Part shown: piece by piece, positions 1-4,783 of the stretch | How the letters are laid out: the number at the start of each line of letters is the position of its first letter | Numbering within the stretch: the first letter of the stretch is position 1 | Notes under the pieces: model-generated | What the model was told of the DNA's origin: nothing | Databases searched by the model: none | The model's input: only the letters and a program-made list of their open reading frames with translations | Made by a program: the position numbers and the translations under genes | Origin: Flavipsychrobacter sp. | GTDB taxonomy: Bacteria; Bacteroidota; Bacteroidia; Chitinophagales; Chitinophagaceae | Length of the DNA stretch: 5,388 bases | Reading direction: 5' to 3' | Assembly: GCA_021156265.1 (NCBI GenBank) | Contig: JAJNBR010000218.1 | Location: 1 to 5,388, forward strand

Positions 1-115
1 GTTTGGGTTCCGGCAGGGCGTCCACTACGTCTTTAATGAAGGCCTTTTCCAGTTGCCAGAGTATCTGCATTATTTCCTCCTCGGCTTTTGTAAGTGACTT
101 GAAATGTGCGGCCAT
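1..115 (-). CDS. BlaI/MecI/CopY-family transcriptional repressor, N-terminal part (gene runs off the left edge)
   Basis: The minus strand from an ATG at 115-113 encodes 38 residues beginning MAAHFKSLTKAEEEIMQILW and continuing with KAFIKDVVDALPEPK before the window ends. The block LTKAEEEIMQILW followed by a K/D-rich helix and LPEPK is the usual start of the winged-helix domain of BlaI/MecI/CopY repressors in Bacteroidota. Family members bind DNA as dimers. They are normally inactivated by proteolysis triggered by a BlaR1/MecR1-type membrane peptidase encoded next door, which here would lie outside the window. Three perfect dyads of the BlaI-operator type begin one base upstream of the start codon, which supports both the assignment and autoregulation. 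No Shine-Dalgarno sequence is visible. The regulated system cannot be named from this fragment: members control beta-lactamase, copper and stress genes. Confidence 0.9.
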   Translation of the reverse strand, partial: MAAHFKSLTKAEEEIMQILWQLEKAFIKDVVDALPEPK

Positions 116-116
116 C

Positions 117-172
117 TACTAAGGTTTTAGTAAATCTACTAAGTTTTTAGTACATAAACTAATTTCTTAGTT
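117..172. promoter_or_regulatory. Triple BlaI-type operator array
   Basis: Three perfect inverted repeats, each with 6 bp arms and a 4 bp spacer, start at 117, 137 and 157: TACTAA-GGTT-TTAGTA, TACTAA-GTTT-TTAGTA and AACTAA-TTTC-TTAGTT. Successive centres are exactly 20 bp apart, close to two helical turns, so repressor dimers would sit on roughly the same face of the DNA. The ACTA...TAGT core is the operator type known for BlaI/MecI repressors. The first dyad lies one base upstream of the ATG of the repressor gene on the minus strand, so it occupies the position of the ribosome-binding region. Autoregulation is the natural reading. An effect on the divergent mntH gene is possible but not shown. 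Confidence 0.85.
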
Positions 173-196
173 GGTATATTTTTTTAACCTTAACAG

Positions 197-225
197 TTCG
201 ATTTAAAGAACTTGTTTTAGATTTG
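197..225 (+). promoter_or_regulatory. Candidate mntH promoter (Bacteroidota-type)
   Basis: TAGATTTG at 218-225 is a perfect match to the Bacteroidota -7 element TAnnTTTG. A weak -33 candidate (TTC, consensus TTG) lies at 197-199, 18 bp upstream. Transcription would start near 231, leaving a leader of about 18 nt before the mntH ATG at 249. The -7 element lies inside the TTTTAGA/TCTAAAA dyad, so a bound regulator would be expected to block RNA polymerase. Confidence 0.6.
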
Positions 226-254
226 TCTAAAATTATTTTTAGACCTGTATGAAA
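215..254. promoter_or_regulatory. TTTTAGA/TCTAAAA operator array over the mntH promoter and start
   Basis: Three 7-mers alternate in orientation at exact 11 bp steps: TTTTAGA (215-221), TCTAAAA (226-232) and TTTTAGA (237-243), each separated by 4 bp. Adjacent arms form two perfect overlapping dyads. A degraded fourth arm, TATGAAA at 248-254 (5 of 7 matches to TCTAAAA), falls at the next 11 bp step and contains the mntH start codon. The arm layout TTAG-N6-CTAA is the same as the core of DtxR/IdeR-type metalloregulator boxes. Since the downstream gene is an Nramp Mn/Fe transporter, a DtxR/MntR-like repressor is the favoured partner. That identity is inference, and no regulator gene for it is in the window. 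Confidence 0.65.
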
Positions 255-2129
255 ATCACTACTACCGATAAATCATTAAGCGAGGTTCACTCCTCTATCG
301 ATCCTCATAAACAGCGAAGTCCCTGGAGGCGCATTGCCGCCTTTTTCGGTCCGGCTTACCTGGTGAGTGTGGGTTATATGGACCCCGGCAACTGGGCTAC
401 CGACCTGGCAGGTGGTAGCCAGTTCGGGTATAAACTGCTGTGGGTGTTGCTGATGAGTAATATCATGGCGCTGTTACTACAATCGCTCAGCGCCCGCCTG
501 GGCATTGTTCAGGGTAAAGACCTGGCGCAGTGCAACCGCCAGGTATATCCGCGTGGTGTCAACTTCATATTATATGTGCTTGCAGAAATAGCTATTGCTG
601 CCTGCGACCTGGCCGAGGTGCTGGGTATGGCCATCGGCCTCAACTTGCTGCTCGGCATTCCGCTCATCTGGGGTGTGCTCATCACTTTCGCTGACACCAT
701 CCTGCTGCTTTACCTGCAAAAGCTGGGCATGCGCAAGATGGAGGCGTTCATCATCACCCTTGTAGCCATCATCGGCGTCTGCTTTTTGATGGAGATGTTT
801 TATGCACAGCCGGACATGGGTGAGGTTGTAAAAGGTTTTGTGCCGTCGATACCCAACAATACGGCATTATACATTGCCATCGGTATCATTGGTGCCACGG
901 TAATGCCGCATAATCTTTACCTCCACTCCGCCCTTGTGCAAACGCGAAAGATCGCCCGCGACGACACTTCCATCAAGCGCGCCATAAAGTTCAACACTAT
1001 TGACAGCGCAGTGGCCCTTAATATGGCGCTATTCGTCAACGCATCTATATTGATACTGGCAGCCGCTGTATTTTATACTGCTGGCAAGCAAAACGTGGCT
1101 TCGCTGAAAGATGCACACCTGTTGCTTGCCCCTATGCTGGGCAATACCTGGGCTTCGCATTTGTTTGCGATAGCGCTGATAGCTGCGGGACAAAGCTCCA
1201 CGGTAACGGGAACACTGGCAGGGCAGATAGTAATGGAAGGTTACCTGCGCCTGCGCCTCAACCCGTGGGCACGCCGGTTGCTTACCCGTATGCTGGCCAT
1301 TATACCCGCGGTGCTCGTCATACTCATCATGGGCGAGGAGATGGTAGATAGCATGCTGGTGTTTAGCCAGGTAATACTGAGTATGCAGCTGGCCTTTGCC
1401 GTTATACCGCTCATACATTTTGTGAGCGACCGCAAACGCATGGGCAAGTTTACCATCGGCCCGGTCACCAAAACCTGTGCCTGGGTAATAGCCACGGTGA
1501 TCGTAGCACTCAACCTGAAGCTGGTGTATGAATCGGCGCTCACCTGGGTGTCGATGACAGATAATATCTTAGTGAAAGGGCTTGTCGTTGCCGGGGGCTT
1601 AGGATTGGTAGCGCTGTTGCTCATCACCCTGCTGTACCCGTTCCGCCTGCAGAAACGCGAAGCCAGCATCGACGTGCACAAACAAATATCTATGGAAACG
1701 CTGCGTACAACAGTATCCGAGCCATTCAAACGCATTGCACTGGCGCTCGACTATAGCGACAAAGACGAGCGGGTGATACAATACGCCATACAGCTGGGCG
1801 ATGCCAACACCCAATATACGTTGATACACGTGGTAGAAAGCGCCCAGGCGCGGATGATGGAGGACGAGGCGCGTGATTATGAAACCATCAAAGACACGGA
1901 ACACCTGCAGAAGTATGTTGATTTCTTTACAGAGCGCGGCTATAAAGCCGAAGGTCTCCTGGGTTTTAAGCACAGGGTTAAAGAGATCGCACGCATTATT
2001 GACGAAACGGAAAGCGATCTGCTGATAGTGGGCAGCCACGGTCATAAAAAAGTTAGCGACTGGATATTTGGCGAGACCATCAACTCGGTGCGGCACATGA
2101 TCAAGGTACCCGTATTTATTGCACGCTAA
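249..2129 (+). CDS. mntH: Nramp-family divalent metal ion transporter (MntH-like) with C-terminal universal stress (UspA) domain
   Basis: This inner-membrane protein of 626 residues is predicted to import Mn2+/Fe2+ with protons. Residues about 30-465 form the Nramp core with roughly 11 hydrophobic segments. They include the TM1 motif DPGN (45-48), which supplies metal ligands, the TM6 block GATVMPHNLYLHS (215-227) with the ligand Met219 and conserved His221 and His226, and the loop GQSSTVTGTLAGQIVMEG (314-331). Bacterial MntH proteins are usually about 410-450 residues, so the extra C-terminus is a true addition. After a linker (about 466-492), residues 493-626 match UspA: first strand RIALALD with Asp501, then LIHVVE, then GSHG (595-598) and FGETINSVRHMIKVPVFIAR. 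In the nucleotide loop G-x2-G-x9-G the residue after the last Gly is Glu609 instead of Ser/Thr, so ATP binding is uncertain. The start at 249 fits the dyad-covered promoter just upstream. The divergent neighbour is a BlaI-type repressor gene. The Nramp assignment is secure; the exact metal is inferred. Confidence 0.95.
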   Translation: MKITTTDKSLSEVHSSIDPHKQRSPWRRIAAFFGPAYLVSVGYMDPGNWATDLAGGSQFGYKLLWVLLMSNIMALLLQSLSARLGIVQGKDLAQCNRQVYPRGVNFILYVLAEIAIAACDLAEVLGMAIGLNLLLGIPLIWGVLITFADTILLLYLQKLGMRKMEAFIITLVAIIGVCFLMEMFYAQPDMGEVVKGFVPSIPNNTALYIAIGIIGATVMPHNLYLHSALVQTRKIARDDTSIKRAIKFNTIDSAVALNMALFVNASILILAAAVFYTAGKQNVASLKDAHLLLAPMLGNTWASHLFAIALIAAGQSSTVTGTLAGQIVMEGYLRLRLNPWARRLLTRMLAIIPAVLVILIMGEEMVDSMLVFSQVILSMQLAFAVIPLIHFVSDRKRMGKFTIGPVTKTCAWVIATVIVALNLKLVYESALTWVSMTDNILVKGLVVAGGLGLVALLLITLLYPFRLQKREASIDVHKQISMETLRTTVSEPFKRIALALDYSDKDERVIQYAIQLGDANTQYTLIHVVESAQARMMEDEARDYETIKDTEHLQKYVDFFTERGYKAEGLLGFKHRVKEIARIIDETESDLLIVGSHGHKKVSDWIFGETINSVRHMIKVPVFIAR

Positions 2130-2133
2130 TGGC

Positions 2134-2156
2134 TTGAAATTTATGCTGTAACTTTA
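2134..2156 (+). promoter_or_regulatory. Weak promoter candidate upstream of the exported hypothetical gene
   Basis: TAACTTTA at 2149-2156 matches the TAnnTTTG -7 element in all but the last base and lies 44 bp before the ATG at 2201. A TTG occurs at 2134-2136, but the 12 bp spacing is shorter than the usual 19 or so. The gap after mntH is 71 bp, with no clear terminator, so read-through from mntH is also possible. Confidence 0.3.
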
Positions 2157-2200
2157 ATACGGGATACTCCGCGGCAGACTATCATCACAAGCAGGCGCAT

Positions 2201-2905
2201 ATGAAGATCATCGCATTATCAATACTCGCACTAAGCAGTTACGCCGCAGTGGCACAGAACAGCAATCTCGACTATAAATATGCGGTCAAGCTGTACAACC
2301 TGACCACGCTTGCCGACAAGAGTGAGCTTTACCGCGACAGCAACTATGTACGCACAGCTAGCTTTGATAAAATAGCCTATCCTGCCACGGCAGTGCAGAT
2401 AGCTACTAAAAAGAAGAACTTTCACGAAATAGAGCTCAGCGAACTGACCATTGCCCGGCGCGATGAGCTGACAGAACGTATTTACCTGACGGGTGCAGAA
2501 CCAGTGGCTGGTGCGGTGACAACTACCACCGCCATTGCCTTGCGGTACGAGTACATCCGGATGTTTGGCAAAAAGAAAGAACGCAAGCTGCTTCCGGCAA
2601 TTGGCCTGGCAGCGATGCCCTACTACAACAGGTACCGGACAGACCCTGCTATTACTGCACTGTTTCCCACCCGCGATAACGTACTAGGCATTCGCGGCTT
2701 TATCGTTCCGCGACTCACCTATCACATCAGCAAAAGAATTTATGCAGACCTGAATGTGCCGGTCAACCTGTTTGACGCGCAGCACCATAGCACCAATACG
2801 CTCAATTCAGCTCTGCCTGCAGAACAGCGCACAGCAGCAACTTTTAACTTCAATGCGCTACCTGCTTATTATTCGGTGAGGATCGGTGTGGGAGTGAAAT
2901 TGTAA
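2201..2905 (+). CDS. Exported hypothetical protein, possibly outer-membrane associated
   Basis: A 234-residue protein whose family I do not recognise. Residues 1-18 look like a Sec signal peptide: Lys2, a hydrophobic stretch, and AVA before Gln19. The remainder is hydrophilic with many aromatic residues. From about residue 109 on there are alternating segments that could be beta-strands (TAIALRYEYIRMF at 109-122, LLPAIGLAAMPYY at 130-142, the stretch around 161-175, and RIYADLNVPVNLF at 179-191). The protein ends in YYSVRIGVGVKL, the kind of terminal strand seen in small Bacteroidota outer-membrane beta-barrel proteins. A loop of basic residues (GKKKERK, 123-129) separates two of the candidate strands. 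No catalytic motif was seen. It lies 71 bp downstream of mntH in the same direction and converges on the MmcQ-family gene. A role in metal uptake is only a guess from position; periplasmic or outer-membrane location is the supportable statement. Confidence 0.75.
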   Translation: MKIIALSILALSSYAAVAQNSNLDYKYAVKLYNLTTLADKSELYRDSNYVRTASFDKIAYPATAVQIATKKKNFHEIELSELTIARRDELTERIYLTGAEPVAGAVTTTTAIALRYEYIRMFGKKKERKLLPAIGLAAMPYYNRYRTDPAITALFPTRDNVLGIRGFIVPRLTYHISKRIYADLNVPVNLFDAQHHSTNTLNSALPAEQRTAATFNFNALPAYYSVRIGVGVKL

Positions 2906-2976
2906 GACAAAACTATCTTACCTTGATGATAGATGGATTTAGTACTGTCGCTGCATTTAGTGACTTATTTCTTTTT
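2906..2976. terminator. Weak candidate terminators between convergent genes
   Basis: The 59 bp between the two convergent stop codons contain two small dyads. CTATC/GATAG (2913-2917 with 2928-2932) is followed on the minus strand by TTTTG and could end the MmcQ-family transcript. GTCGCT/AGTGAC (2947-2952 with 2959-2964, one G-T pair) is followed on the plus strand by T-rich sequence at 2965-2975 and could end the upstream rightward transcript. Both stems are short, so either could be chance. Confidence 0.25.
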
Positions 2977-3291
2977 ACCCTTGTTGGCCACCCCGTTATA
3001 CGCCACCCCTAAAGCATCCTTCAGCATATCCTTGCGCACCTTCTTTAGCTCAACCAGCGTAGCGCCTTTCAGTCCCCAGCCACCAGGCACAGGGAAAAAC
3101 ACGGTAGTATCATAAGAACAGAAAACCGATTGGTCGATGGGTGACAGTACCAGCATGGCCCGGTTATCTTTTTCCCACAGGGTAGCAAATATCCTTCCCT
3201 TCACCCGGAAAGACGGGCGGTCGAAATGCGGGCGCTCTTCCGCATCGGGGAACGAAAGCGCCATTTTCCTGAAAGTCTCCAGGTCAGCCAT
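2965..3291 (-). CDS. MmcQ/YjbR family (DUF419) protein
   Basis: A 108-residue protein from ATG 3291-3289. The start ADLETFRKMALSFPDAEERPH, then the conserved block RPSFRVKGRIFATLW (25-39), the core AMLVLSP (45-51), PVPGGWGLKG (67-76) and the helix KKVRKDMLKDALGVAY (83-98) follow the MmcQ/YjbR pattern closely, at the family's usual length of about 110-120 residues. Members have a CyaY-like fold with proposed DNA binding, but no established cellular function. The position usually held by Trp in the GWT motif near the C-terminal part is Ala77. The tail is very basic (NKGKKK). An in-frame ATG 13 codons upstream (3330) exists, but family alignments normally begin at the chosen Met, and the extra residues look unrelated. 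Neither start has a clear Shine-Dalgarno sequence. No promoter was recognised for it. Confidence 0.88.
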   Translation of the reverse strand: MADLETFRKMALSFPDAEERPHFDRPSFRVKGRIFATLWEKDNRAMLVLSPIDQSVFCSYDTTVFFPVPGGWGLKGATLVELKKVRKDMLKDALGVAYNGVANKGKKK

Positions 3292-3376
3292 ACAAGTGAT
3301 ATTTGAAGTAAGATAAATCTTTTTCACCATTTGTAAACCTGACGGAATGCGCCTAAATAAAATGAATATTTTTACG

Positions 3377-3384
3377 TATATTTG
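3377..3384 (+). promoter_or_regulatory. Orphan -7 promoter element (TATATTTG) reading into the repeat region
   Basis: TATATTTG is a perfect TAnnTTTG element on the plus strand. No TTG is found at the expected -33 distance. It lies divergent to the MmcQ-family gene, and a transcript from it would begin near 3390, run through the palindromic repeat and reach murQ only after about 530 nt. It may drive an untranslated RNA, a long murQ leader, or nothing, since an 8 bp motif in AT-rich DNA can arise by chance. Confidence 0.35.
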
Positions 3385-3438
3385 CTATAGATAAAATAGC
3401 AGATTATCATGCCCTGTTATTACCCTGTACCTAACCTA

Positions 3439-3567
3439 ATCAAGGTCGTCATTTCGAACGAAGCGCAACGCAGTGCAGCGAAGAGAGAAATCTCCCCAGA
3501 ATATGCAATTAGCCCCATCGCCGCATTTCACGAGATTTCTCCCTACGGTCGAAATGACGTCCTTGAT
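3439..3567. repeat. Imperfect palindromic intergenic repeat (GTCATTTCGA / GAGAAATCTC type)
   Basis: The outer arms are 22 bp at 3439-3460 and 3546-3567 and pair at 20 of 22 positions: ATCAAGG-CGTCATTTCGA-CG against its reverse complement. The inner arms GAGAAATCTC (3485-3494) and GAGATTTCTC (3532-3541) pair perfectly. A 24 bp purine-rich insert in the left arm (3461-3484) faces only a few bases on the right, so the hairpin is asymmetric, with an AT-rich apex around 3500-3520. From memory, elements with GTCATTTCGA and GAGAAATCTC cores recur in intergenic regions of Bacteroidota genomes. It could be a REP- or MITE-like mobile element, and as RNA it would form a long stem. Confidence 0.8.
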
Positions 3568-3919
3568 TTTCGACAACAAACTGTAACAAATTCATCCCGA
3601 AACGTTATACCACGCACTACCTCAGCCAATTACAGCAAACAAAGCCACAAGGGGTGCCACCCTGTAAACAAATTGAAACAACTTAGCGACAGCGATCTCG
3701 TGAGCACAATTAAAAAAATGACAACAAAAGCGAACAGATTGGCCACCAAACGCAATACAGCAAAGGTTTTCATTATCGAGCCGATGCGACATTGATAACC
3801 TTTTCAACAACGTTTGTAACAAAACACCGACAACGAACTCCACAGCTCCATCGATGGTTCCCCTTCAGGGGTCAAGGGTTTGGCAACGTATTTGTAACTT
3901 CAGCATTGAAAGCTAACCC
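3568..3919. other. Gene-poor spacer before murQ
   Basis: No convincing intact gene is present in these 352 bp, which are A/C-rich on the plus strand, unlike the flanking genes. Two items stand out. The plus-strand reading at 3682-3771 (LKQLSDSDLVSTIKK... and KVF) resembles the N-terminal region-2 start of an ECF sigma factor without the rest, so it may be a decayed remnant. Several copies of TGTAAC followed or preceded by A/T runs occur (near 3582, 3823 and 3894). The long open frame from 3409 that covers the repeat and this spacer has no protein-like composition overall and is not annotated as a gene. Confidence 0.5.
3860..3896 (+). promoter_or_regulatory. Sigma-54-like promoter element and small hairpin upstream of murQ
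   Basis: TGGCAACGTATTTGTA at 3881-3896 follows the sigma-54 layout: TGGCA as the -24 block and TTGTA as the -12 block, with the GG and the -12 G at the correct distance. It deviates from TGGCACG-N4-TTGCW at positions 6, 7 and 15. Just upstream, CCCC-TTCA-GGGG (3860-3871) forms a short hairpin, with an alternative pairing CCCTT/AAGGG (3861-3865 with 3874-3878). Transcription would start about 3908, some 12 nt before the murQ ATG. No TAnnTTTG element is seen close to murQ, which makes this the best local candidate. Confidence 0.4.
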
Positions 3920-4738
3920 ATGGCAGATTTTATCAAGTATACCGAGCAGCCATCCAACCACCGGGACCTGGAACATAAATCCATTCCCGAGCTGCTTGCA
4001 GCCATCAACAGCGAGGACAAAACCGTTCCGCTGGCAGTAGAAAAGGCCATGCCCCAGGTAGAAGAACTAATGGAAGCGGTGGTTGCGCAAATGGTATCGG
4101 GCGGCAGGTTGTTTTATATAGGCGCCGGCACAAGTGGCCGCCTGGGCATTGTAGACGCCAGCGAATGCCCGCCCACTTTCGGCGTACCCCAGGGCCTTGT
4201 CATTGGCATCATAGCCGGGGGACCTGACGCCATACTCCAGGCAGTGGAGTTTGCCGAAGACGACACAGAACAAGGCTGGAAGGACCTGCAGGCGCATAAC
4301 ATCAACGAACATGATGTAGTAATAGGCCTGGCTGCCAGCGGTACTACACCATATGTTATCGGTGCGCTGGCCAAATGCAAAGACAACGGCATCCCGACAG
4401 GTTGTATCGTTTGCAACCCCGGAAGTCCTGTTGCTGAAATAGCCGACCACCCGGTGGAAGTGGTCGTAGGTCCTGAGTTTGTAACAGGTAGTACGCGAAT
4501 GAAAAGCGGTACCGCCCAGAAGCTGGTGCTGAATATGATCTCTACCACGGTGATGATACAGCTTGGCCGCGTAGAGGGCAACAAAATGGTGAACATGCAG
4601 CTGAGCAACGACAAACTGGTAGACCGTGGCGTGAAGATGCTGATGGAACGGCTAAAAATGAAAGACTATGAACAGGCAAAAGAACTGTTACTGAAATACG
4701 GCAGTGTAAAAAAAGCGCTCGAATCGCGCGAAAAATAA
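3920..4738 (+). CDS. murQ: N-acetylmuramic acid 6-phosphate etherase
   Basis: A cytoplasmic enzyme of 272 residues that splits the lactyl ether of MurNAc-6-phosphate to give GlcNAc-6-phosphate and D-lactate, the committing step of MurNAc recycling from peptidoglycan. It has the single SIS (sugar isomerase) fold with GAGTSGRLG (68-76), the signature ASECPPTFG (80-88), GLAASGTTPYV (136-146) and the C-terminal family block TGSTRMKSGTAQKLVLNM (189-206). Glu82 and Glu113 (in FAEDD) correspond to the catalytic pair Glu83/Glu114 of E. coli MurQ. The N-terminus KYTEQPSNHRDLEHKS and length (family about 270-305) support the start at 3920. No murein-sugar transporter or kinase gene is adjacent. A carbohydrate-active exported protein gene follows after 45 bp. 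Regulation may involve the sigma-54-like element just upstream. The identity is secure. Confidence 0.97.
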   Translation: MADFIKYTEQPSNHRDLEHKSIPELLAAINSEDKTVPLAVEKAMPQVEELMEAVVAQMVSGGRLFYIGAGTSGRLGIVDASECPPTFGVPQGLVIGIIAGGPDAILQAVEFAEDDTEQGWKDLQAHNINEHDVVIGLAASGTTPYVIGALAKCKDNGIPTGCIVCNPGSPVAEIADHPVEVVVGPEFVTGSTRMKSGTAQKLVLNMISTTVMIQLGRVEGNKMVNMQLSNDKLVDRGVKMLMERLKMKDYEQAKELLLKYGSVKKALESREK

Positions 4739-4756
4739 AAATTGATAACCCTATTG

Positions 4757-4764
4757 TAGTTTTG
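4757..4764 (+). promoter_or_regulatory. Candidate promoter of the exported glycoside hydrolase-like gene
   Basis: TAGTTTTG is a perfect match to the TAnnTTTG -7 element and ends 19 bp before the ATG at 4784. A TTG at 4742-4744 is only 12 bp upstream, so the -33 element is unclear. If active, the downstream gene is transcribed independently of murQ despite the 45 bp gap. Confidence 0.5.
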
Positions 4765-4783
4765 CCACGTTTACTTCGATCCA

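Noticed and set aside
117..172. Short regular repeats considered as a CRISPR or tandem-repeat locus
   Set aside because: The units are 16 bp dyads with 4 bp gaps and no unique spacers; the adjacent BlaI-family gene explains them as operators.
226..243. RNA hairpin in the mntH leader formed by TCTAAAA and TTTTAGA
   Set aside because: The predicted transcription start near 231 falls inside the first arm, so most transcripts would lack the full stem; a DNA-binding site is the simpler reading.
2933..3115. Plus-strand open frame of 60 codons
   Set aside because: It lies wholly antisense to the well-supported MmcQ-family gene and has no family features of its own.
3292..3330. Upstream start of the MmcQ-family gene, adding 13 residues
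   Set aside because: MmcQ/YjbR proteins normally begin just before the FRxxALSFP block; the additional residues do not fit and no ribosome-binding site favours the upstream ATG.
3409..3795. Plus-strand open frame of 128 codons starting MPCYYPVPNL
   Set aside because: Its first half is a translation of the palindromic repeat (residues such as EAQRSAAKREISP are typical of repeat-derived false ORFs) and the rest lacks protein-like composition apart from a short sigma-like stretch.
3792..4040. Plus-strand open frame of 82 codons overlapping the murQ start
   Set aside because: Most of its later half is an out-of-frame reading of murQ and the part upstream has no recognisable motif.
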